Assembly (NCBI GenBank): GCA_947652605.1
Contig: OX393579.1
Coordinates: forward strand, 44,770,970-44,834,969
Reading direction: 5' to 3'
Source: Elmis aenea
Taxonomy: Eukaryota > Arthropoda > Insecta > Coleoptera > Elmidae
DNA: 64,000 bases
The translations under genes were made by a program, and so were the position numbers. The notes below the pieces were generated by a model. The model saw only the letters and a list, made by a program, of their open reading frames with translations. It was not told where the DNA came from and did no database searches. Each line of letters begins with the position of its first letter. Position 1 is the first letter of the stretch. Shown here piece after piece: positions 57,635-64,000 of the stretch.

Positions 57635-58479
57635 TTACAATGTGTACAAAAAGTAACGTAAAGGTTTAATATCTTGTATTGTGATAACTTTACAAAAACA
57701 AGTTTCGAAGAAAAGTTGTTTGTGGTAATTTACTACATAACCTTAAATTATTTTCAACTGTACAGGGTGGACCAAATTCAAAGGATTTATGGGGTATCTC
57801 GTTTACCGTATTAGTTAGCGAAAAGCTGATATCTTTTGGGCAATTTTTTGAGAAAACAACGCCTGTGTTATCAGATTTTTTATATCGCTTTCCTTTTTGG
57901 CACTACAGACAAAAAATAAAATTTCATCGTTTTTGAAAATTTATCATGTTCTTTATTTATTAAAATAGAACAAAATGTTATACAGGTTTTTGCATACAGA
58001 TTTTTATGATTAATCTAAAAACAAAATTAAAATTATTTTAAGACTTTTTTTGAGATATGAAGTAAACCCTATTTGGTCATCACTTTATATGAAAGACCTT
58101 TTTTAAGATCTTTAACAATATATAGTTTTATCTATGTTTTGCAAAAGATAACCGAGATTAGCAACCATAAGCAAATTATATATTTTTGAAAAGCGCAAAA
58201 AAGAAGCTTTCGATTTATGTCAAAGCCAACTATGGTTGTCATTTGAAATAAGAAAGTTAGGTGTATATATCGATATTTATGAGTAAAAAAAAAATTGATT
58301 ATCACTATCTTATTAAGGACGAAAAACCATGCTAAAAATGTCTGTAAAGTATTTCTCTATCTTTTCGTTTAAGCGAGATATTTAACGTTTTTGAAAATTG
58401 CCAATTGGCTGTATTTCGAAAATTAATAAAGATATCAAAATCTGTTTACGGCAATGAATTTCTCTCGAAAAAATAAATC

Positions 58480-59812
58480 GGGACTACCTACTTTCTATCT
58501 CTGATAATAACCGAGGGTATCGAGGGTTTTGAAAATTCAACTCCCTCTGTTTTAGTACTTCTCGATCAGAGTAAGGCATTTGACCTTGTAAATTTTACCT
58601 TATTATCAGCAAAACTAAAATATATCGGATTCAGTAGTACTGCTTTGGAGCTAATTGATAGTTATTTAAATAATAGATGTCAAAGGGTAATACTTGGTAG
58701 GGGTTCAGTATCCTCATCATTGAAAACTGTCAAATGCGGGGTTCCTCAGGGTAGCGTGCTGGGCCCTTTGTTATTTTCACTATTTACATTTGATTTATGT
58801 AATTGTTTGAATTACGTTAACGCTCATCTATATGCTGATGATATTGCATTATATATGTCCTGTGGATTTGATACTTTAGATGTTCACATTAACAATTTCA
58901 ATTCTGACTTGGGAAATGTTACCAAATTTTTACAACAGCATGGTTTGCGTATAAATCCGGCCAAATCTGTAGCATTATGCATAACGACACCTTCATACAG
59001 AATGCGTATTGTGGAGCAATATAGTTTGGTGGTGAACAGTACCGATATTCAATGGGTCGATAGTGCCAAAAATCTAGGGGTCATAATGGATAGCAACTTT
59101 TCATTTAATGATCATGTCAATCATATATACAGGGTATGTTTTTCTAAATTAAAAGCGCTTCAGCCACTAAAACACGCTTTAACAAGTGAGGTAAAGCTTA
59201 TGATGATAAAGTCACTAATCTACCCACACATTGATTATTGCTGCTTTGTGTATTTCAATTTTTTGAGTCAACTGAACAAACAAAAACTACAACGAGTGCA
59301 AAATGCATGTTTAAGATTTGCTTGCTGTATTCCGTATAGAGGTCATATTACTCCATTTAGACTTAGCCTCAACGAATTAAATGTAAAGGAGCGCATACGC
59401 TATCTAAATACTGTCTTTTTATATAGAATCTTAAAATCTCACAATCCACCATATCTTTTTAATCTTATAACACGTAGAAATGATGTTCACGATGTCAACA
59501 TTAGATTTAATTCATTTTGTATTCCAAGACACTCTTCACTTAAATTTAGAGGAAGCTTTTCTTATCTAGCACCGTTGTACTTGAATACTGTTATGCATCA
59601 ATTGCATTTATCTGCTTTTCAATTTAAACGTATGTTAAAAAATGCTGTTCAGCAGTAAATATGTCTTTTATTATTGTAATTTTTTTTTTGTTTGTTAATG
59701 CTTATTTCTAATGGCAAGGTGGTAGAGAGCGCGAGCTAACCTTGTCCATTTGTGTATTATTTTATTTAATTGTATTGTAATGCACAATAAATATTATTAT
59801 TATTATTATTAT
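58480..59812 (+). mobile_element. 5'-truncated Jockey/CR1-like LINE with (ATT)n tail
   Basis: RT coding sequence begins abruptly in the finger domain. It is followed by a ~135-bp 3' UTR (CACAATAAATATTATTATT...) ending in a (TAT)n tail at about 59788-59812. No target duplication was identified with confidence. The long open frame suggests that it inserted recently compared with the other LINEs here. Confidence 0.85.
58504..59658 (+). CDS. Reverse transcriptase, partial (5'-truncated)
   Basis: One open frame runs from a stop at 58474-58476 to 59658. Homology is clear from about 58530. It contains SVLVLLDQSKAFDLVN (motif A, with the first catalytic Asp), then GFSSTALELIDSYLNNRCQR, GVPQGSVLGPLLFSLF (motif B), HLYADDIALY (motif C, two catalytic Asp, at about 58831), LRINPAKSVALCI, AKNLGVIMDSNFSFNDHV (thumb), then KQKLQRVQNACLRF and LSLNELNVKERIRYLNTVF. 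The C-terminus ends in FKRMLKNAVQQ. This is the palm and thumb of a Jockey/CR1-like RT of about 385 residues, with all catalytic residues intact. The N-terminal endonuclease and ORF1 are missing, so it cannot be autonomous. Confidence 0.9.
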   Translation: MITEGIEGFENSTPSVLVLLDQSKAFDLVNFTLLSAKLKYIGFSSTALELIDSYLNNRCQRVILGRGSVSSSLKTVKCGVPQGSVLGPLLFSLFTFDLCNCLNYVNAHLYADDIALYMSCGFDTLDVHINNFNSDLGNVTKFLQQHGLRINPAKSVALCITTPSYRMRIVEQYSLVVNSTDIQWVDSAKNLGVIMDSNFSFNDHVNHIYRVCFSKLKALQPLKHALTSEVKLMMIKSLIYPHIDYCCFVYFNFLSQLNKQKLQRVQNACLRFACCIPYRGHITPFRLSLNELNVKERIRYLNTVFLYRILKSHNPPYLFNLITRRNDVHDVNIRFNSFCIPRHSSLKFRGSFSYLAPLYLNTVMHQLHLSAFQFKRMLKNAVQQ

Positions 59813-59956
59813 AAAATAGGCCGCCCTGTACGGTTGAAAATAATTTAAGGATATGTAGGAAATGACCACAAAAAAACTTTTATTCGATTTTTTTTTTGTA
59901 AAGTTATCACGAGACGAGATATTGACCCATTCTGTTACTTTTTATACACATTGTAA

Positions 59957-60265
59957 TAAAATAACATTGCAGCCAAAAAAGAATTATTGATGCCAGGCGG
60001 GCACACAGTATACGAGTATAATATTAAAATTATAATTGTAGGTACATTTTCAATCAATTTTCGATAAAAACAATTTAACTGTATAAAGCAATCGATTAAT
60101 ATTTAAAATGGTGTGGTTTTGTTCCATATTTCGTATTTAAATACCAAAACTAATTATTTTTCCATTTACTCTGGAGCTGCAAACATGCAACTGTTGTATT
60201 TACCAATTAATTTTGTATTCGTTTCGTGAAAAATTAAAATTAGTCTGTGATCCTAAAGTAAATAA
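59957..60265. other. No recognisable feature
   Basis: AT-rich spacer before the DD39D element. Confidence 0.5.
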
Positions 60266-60267
60266 TA

Positions 60268-61968
60268 CTCCCTCTGTCCCATAATAATAGTAGCAGTTGA
60301 TTAATTTAATTTGTCCCATAATAATAGTAGCAAACGAAAATAAATACAACATTAATTATCAAAAAACTAGATTGAATTAAACTATAAATTAAAAATATTA
60401 CTCCTAATTTTTATTTTGAGTGTTGAGATAGTTTCTGGATTTTCCTATAATTTCGTTACTGCATTTTAAACTTGTAGGTAGGATTCCTTGGCTGCGAAGC
60501 TTTGCTTTCCCTATATGCGAGAGCTTAAAATTATTGGAGCCATTGTTCTTCATTGCTTCCAGCATAACTTGTTGAAGTGACAGAAATGTATTATCCAGTA
60601 TTTCGGGAGAAATATTATCAAAGGCTATGTTTACTGCTTCTATCAATTCATCAATATTACTGGGCGAGGCTTGATGTTGTAGTGACTGGACTGAGTTAAA
60701 AAAAAAAAAACCAAGTCTAACACATTAAAGTCTGTACTATTGGGTGGCTGGGATTTCATTTGTATTTTCCATCCATCACGAAATCCCTCCTCTAATAGTA
60801 ACGGATCATCATCTTTAAGATGTGGTTTTGCGTTATTCTGTTGAATAAATATGGGGCAATGTGTTGATCCTCTTGGCCATTTTTTGCGAATTGTTGGCAG
60901 TATGTTTTCAAAAATCATTTTCCTTATCTCTGTACTATTAACAGATTCTATGGGCTTTGTAATAAGAGTTCCTTTTGTTCGATTCTTAGTGTTTCGTTGG
61001 GCTGGCGTTTGCATAACGAATGGCCATATGCCAATTTTTCCATCAACAAGGCATTTTTTGTGTGGATCCCATCTGGGGCGAGCTACTGCTGCCATAAACA
61101 TAACCTTTGATATAAATCTCTTACTTTTGCACGTTCTATGTGGAGTTTCTTCGTCTAAAAGCACATAATAAGATCGCTTGCATTTTGTCAAGTAGAACCA
61201 CTTTTCATCAATGTGAAAATAATCCTTAAAATCCATAAACTTTCCGTCAGGAAGTACTTTTGACAGACAAAATTCTACGCGATCTTTCTTATTCTTTTCT
61301 GTAAGAAATGGTTTGATGGTGCTTGAAACTCGTTTTATAGATTTTCCTTTTTTCAAAATTCGGAATAATGTAGATTTGGGAACTGCAATGGCGTGAGCTG
61401 CTGATCTTATGGTGCCTCTTCTGCTAAGAGGAATGTGTCTAAGTTTTTCAAGTTTTTCTCCATAATCTTTGCATTTACGTCCACAGTTTTGTTTTTTCAA
61501 AGAATCAACATTAGCATAAGATTTACCTTGACAATTATTTTCGGAAGCACGTTTCCAAATTCTTGATATGGTCATTCTGTTGCACTTAAATTGTTTTGCA
61601 GCTAACATAATTGCACCTTTCTGCAACTTTTCGTTTTTCTTTTTAAGCATCAAGAACTGGGCAATCGCAATGCGATCTTTGCTTGAAAACTCTCTTTTTT
61701 TCATCTTACTTTTACAATGGGTTGATATTCAACGGAAATAAAACAATTGATTTCGATCAGCGGATGAAATTAGAAAAATAGAATAATTCGTAATAATTAG
61801 GTAAACCTAAACATTGACAGATGTGTCAAAACAAATGACAAATGTCATGAAACATTGATTTAGATTGAAGGCTTCGCAATTTTGCGCTACAACATAACTT
61901 ACAGCTGCATTCGCCAATAATTCCCGTTTAAATATTCACTTGCTACTATTATTATGGGACAGAGGGGG
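60268..61968 (-). mobile_element. DD39D mariner element with Stowaway-like ends (1701 bp)
   Basis: The left end starts CTCCCTCTGTCCCATAATAA. The right end, inverted, starts CCCCCTCTGTCCCATAATAA, so the 28-bp termini differ at one base. Both are flanked by TA (60266-60267 and 61969-61970). The inner part of the terminus (TGTCCCATAATAATAGTAGC) is repeated once more at 60312-60331, inside the left end only. A single transposase gene on the minus strand fills the element. Confidence 0.93.
60404..61704 (-). pseudogene. DD39D (plant-type) mariner transposase, one frameshift
   Basis: The start at 61704 is MKKREFSSKDRIAIAQFLML. HTH segments lie at residues ~30-60 (CNRMTISRIWKRA) and ~85-120 (LSRRGTIRSAAHAIAVPKST). 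The catalytic domain has HIDEKWFYLTK (Asp166), FIQQNNAKPH (position 290, Asn where Asp is expected) and DFNVLDL (Asp330). There are 39 residues between positions 290 and 330, the spacing of plant Stowaway-type transposases. The WDPHKKC-like and FILP...KWP segments also fit that group. A run of T on the coding strand (about 60701-60712) breaks the frame just after LDL. The C-terminus resumes in another frame to 60404 (LDNTFLSLQQVMLEAMKNNG, SNNFKLSHIGKAKLR), as in full-length relatives. The lost Asp plus the frameshift make it inactive. Confidence 0.88.
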
Positions 61969-61970
61969 TA

Positions 61971-62690
61971 CTCCCAACGAAACTGCGTAAAGTAAATATT
62001 AAAAAATCAATCTCTTACTTTAAATCATGAGTGCCCCGCAGAAAATGAAAAAAGTGTCAAGGAATCAGGAAATAAACAACGCTATGCTCCGAATAGCAGA
62101 AGAATAAAGGAAACAAGTTGTTTGAAATACACTAATGGAAACAAATGGCCATTATAAAATGCTTTAAAGTGTAAAGACCTTTGCGACATCGCTGTATTTC
62201 GGTTCGTATTCAAGTCTTTTGAGCATAAACAAGGGTAAAGTGGAAGATTTACTGTGGATAATATAATATTATAAAAGACAGTCTGTCGCGGTTCAGTTTT
62301 CTAAATTGTGAAATTATTTCAACCTTAAAATATGCGGATTACTTAAAGTGTAAGCTTTTAAAGGGCATGAACTAGTTCAAAGAAATTGTAACTTATAAAC
62401 TAGTGAAAATTGTTATTTATTATCTCACAGCTCTGACAAAAAAAAACTACGCTATTATAATAATCTTTGACTGTGGATAGAATATTGGATGTCATAAATC
62501 TGCTTGGTTTTTAATGCTAGAATGCAATATGGCATGATGGATATTTTTAAATTTGCGATATTTAAATTTGTATGATATTAAAAGTAATAAAAGTTACCTT
62601 CTTTAATATTCCATATGATTCGCAAAATAGTTTATAATAGATGTCGAAAGTTTTAGCCTTATGAAAAAACAGGATATTGGTAATGTCTTA
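61971..62690. other. No recognisable feature
   Basis: AT-rich spacer without repeat ends. Confidence 0.45.
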
Positions 62691-62694
62691 ATTC

Positions 62695-62930
62695 TTTATC
62701 AAAGTTTGCCATGATTTCGTAAACAAGTGATGTTTGCAATAAATAAACAACTAAACATGTAATATCTAAGTACATTGTAAGTGATAAAGACAGCGGCTGC
62801 TGCAGAATTTACTTGGAAATGACGGTTAATTGTTTTTTGATTTACGTAATCATGGCAAATTTGGATAAGGGTATTTTTACAAAGTCAGCCATATCTAAGT
62901 TATTTTTTTGCAAAAAATATATAAAGCTAT
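62695..62930. mobile_element. Central fragment of the foldback B family
   Basis: ATCAAAGTTTGCCATGATTT followed by CGTAAACAAGTGATGTTTGC matches the centre of element B (25483-25530). A partial inverse (CATGGCAAATTTGGATAAGG) follows at about 62850. No ends are present. Confidence 0.7.
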
Positions 62931-62931
62931 A

Positions 62932-63599
62932 CCGGGTGATTCAGTTTGACTGTCGCACCCCTATAACTTTTTAATTATTGAAAATAACTCCAACAAACCA
63001 TATGTTTTTGGAAACGGCGACAAATTCTCTATTAAATGATGTGCATTTGTTATCTCTACGATGACGTATGTCAAACCGCGGTAGGCAACTGTTTTTTTAA
63101 AAATTACATTGTATAAATTTTGTTGTTGATTCGGATAGAGAAGTTAACTTTGAATCCGACCATGTATTAAAATAGTAAGCATACATAAGAAAGTTTCCGA
63201 GAAAAATCAGTTCAAAGTTTATTTCTTTTACACTCTCCGTGAATTAACATCATTTCTAACGTTTCTTGGTTAGTATAAAATTCCATTTTCACTTAACAAT
63301 TTATTATTAACTAACAATATTGACAACTTGGGTTATAAACTTTAAACTGTCATTTACACTGGTGATCGTTTTTTGTTATGATAAATAGACTGGTTGCTAT
63401 AATTGGATAAATAAACTTTAAACTGATTTTCTCGAAAACTGTCTTATGCATGTATGCTTTTTTTACATGGTCGAATTCAGAATTAAATTCTCTATCCGGC
63501 TCAACAAAAAAATGTATACTATGTAATAAAAAAAAAAAAAAAACAAATGCCTTTCACGGATTTGACATACGCCATCGTAGAGATAACAAATCCACCCTG
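62932..63599. mobile_element. Foldback element K (668 bp)
   Basis: The left end CCGGGTGATTCAGTTTGACT follows TA. The right end TCCACCCTG precedes TA. Arms pair TTTGTTATCTCTACGATGAC (63045) with GCCATCGTAGAGATAACAAA (63570), then GGATAGAGAAGTTAACTTTG with AATTAAATTCTCTATCCGGC. The terminal 90 bp of the right arm is shortened. Confidence 0.75.
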
Positions 63600-63601
63600 T
63601 A

Positions 63602-64000
63602 AAGGCCGCAGGCTTACAAGAAGAGAAAAGAATGAGAAAATTTGATTTGACTTTTTGTTTTGTAAAAAAGACTCCACATCGAATCAATTATGCAGTGAAT
63701 TGATCTTATAGCGTTTCGCAGTGAAACAACCTCGCCACAAAAAGACCTTGACGGAGAAATGGCCCTGCGCCCAAATGGATTCCTGGCGAAATGCACTTAC
63801 TGTGAAAAGACCCCGGGGCGAGATGATACGGTGACGACCATTTTACGGTAAACGCATTCAAATCAGAAAATGTCTGAAATCGTTAAGCGGTTTAAGCTTG
63901 TATAAAACTACTCCTGAATTTTGGTTTAACAGTGCAAATTGTTAAAATCAAATGTAATTCAGAAATTCAAAAAAGGAGACACCGATGTTTTTTTAACGTT
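63602..64000. other. No recognisable feature; window edge
   Basis: A GC-richer patch at 63710-63840 (CCCCGGGGCGAGATGATACG) has a short minus-strand ORF that I do not recognise. Confidence 0.4.

Larger units (their letters stand above)
57771..59827. mobile_element. Second copy of foldback B, split by a LINE
   Basis: The left end is CAGGGTGGACCAAATTCAAA with the same subterminal GGGGTATCTCGTTTACCGTA as element B. The B-like sequence runs to about 58250. Only the outermost right end survives (GGCCGCCCTG before TA, for GGTCCACCCTG). The LINE at 58480-59812 occupies the missing right part. Confidence 0.65.
57635..59956. mobile_element. Split palindromic element (arms 57635-57770 and 59828-59956)
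   Basis: The left arm begins TTACAATGTGTACAAAAAGT and ends ATTATTTTCAACTGTA. The right arm begins CGGTTGAAAATAATTTAAGG and ends CTTTTTATACACATTGTAA. The two arms would abut at a TA to give a ~265-bp palindrome. They are now separated by a copy of foldback B that carries a LINE. Confidence 0.7.

Noticed and set aside
1..64000. tRNA, rRNA or bacterial operon features
   Set aside because: I found no cloverleaf-like segment with A/B boxes, no rRNA similarity and no operon-like gene packing on either strand by reading.

Overview
This 64-kb window is AT-rich eukaryotic DNA, almost certainly from an insect genome. The reasons are mariner-type and LINE remnants of insect type, dozens of inverted-repeat elements with TA-flanked CAGGGTG-like ends, GT-AG exon-like signals, and no bacterial-style gene packing. 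A beetle-like repeat-rich genome is my guess, but nothing in the sequence proves the order. I see no complete host gene. One small exon-like block (52673-52733, + strand) has both splice signals, and a weaker one lies at 23572-23726. The simplest reading is that the window is intronic or intergenic DNA largely built from transposons.

Layout. 0.7-4 kb: a LINE fragment and a Tc1/mariner-type transposase pseudogene split by a 1.36-kb foldback element. 4.7-13 kb: small MITEs (a Harbinger-like one with TAA duplication, a hAT one with a perfect 8-bp duplication, and a 0.9-kb pogo-like element keeping a zinc-finger tail). 13.6-19.7 kb: LINE 3' pieces and three decayed Tc1/mariner transposases, one mariner carrying a foldback MITE. 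20-28 kb: three large foldback elements (A, B, C). 29-39 kb: LINE pieces, a second pogo-like copy, a large foldback (E2) inside a LINE, and a 1.74-kb hAT-like element (35949-37690) carrying remnants of a large uncharacterised protein. 39-46 kb: more foldbacks, including a three-level nest (LINE, foldback, hAT). 46-51.4 kb: a hAT transposase tail, a neat 273-bp MITE and two mariners with identifiable ends. 53-60 kb: nested foldbacks and a 5'-truncated LINE whose last 390 or so codons are still open. 60.3-62.0 kb: a mariner relative with plant-type DD39D spacing and Stowaway-like ends.

Almost nothing here works together as a host pathway. The biology is transposon on transposon. The most unusual items are the DD39D element, the hAT-like element with the uncharacterised ORF family, and an internal block shared at a fixed distance from the ends of foldback families that otherwise look unrelated. 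Clade names given from memory of protein motifs were not checked by search.
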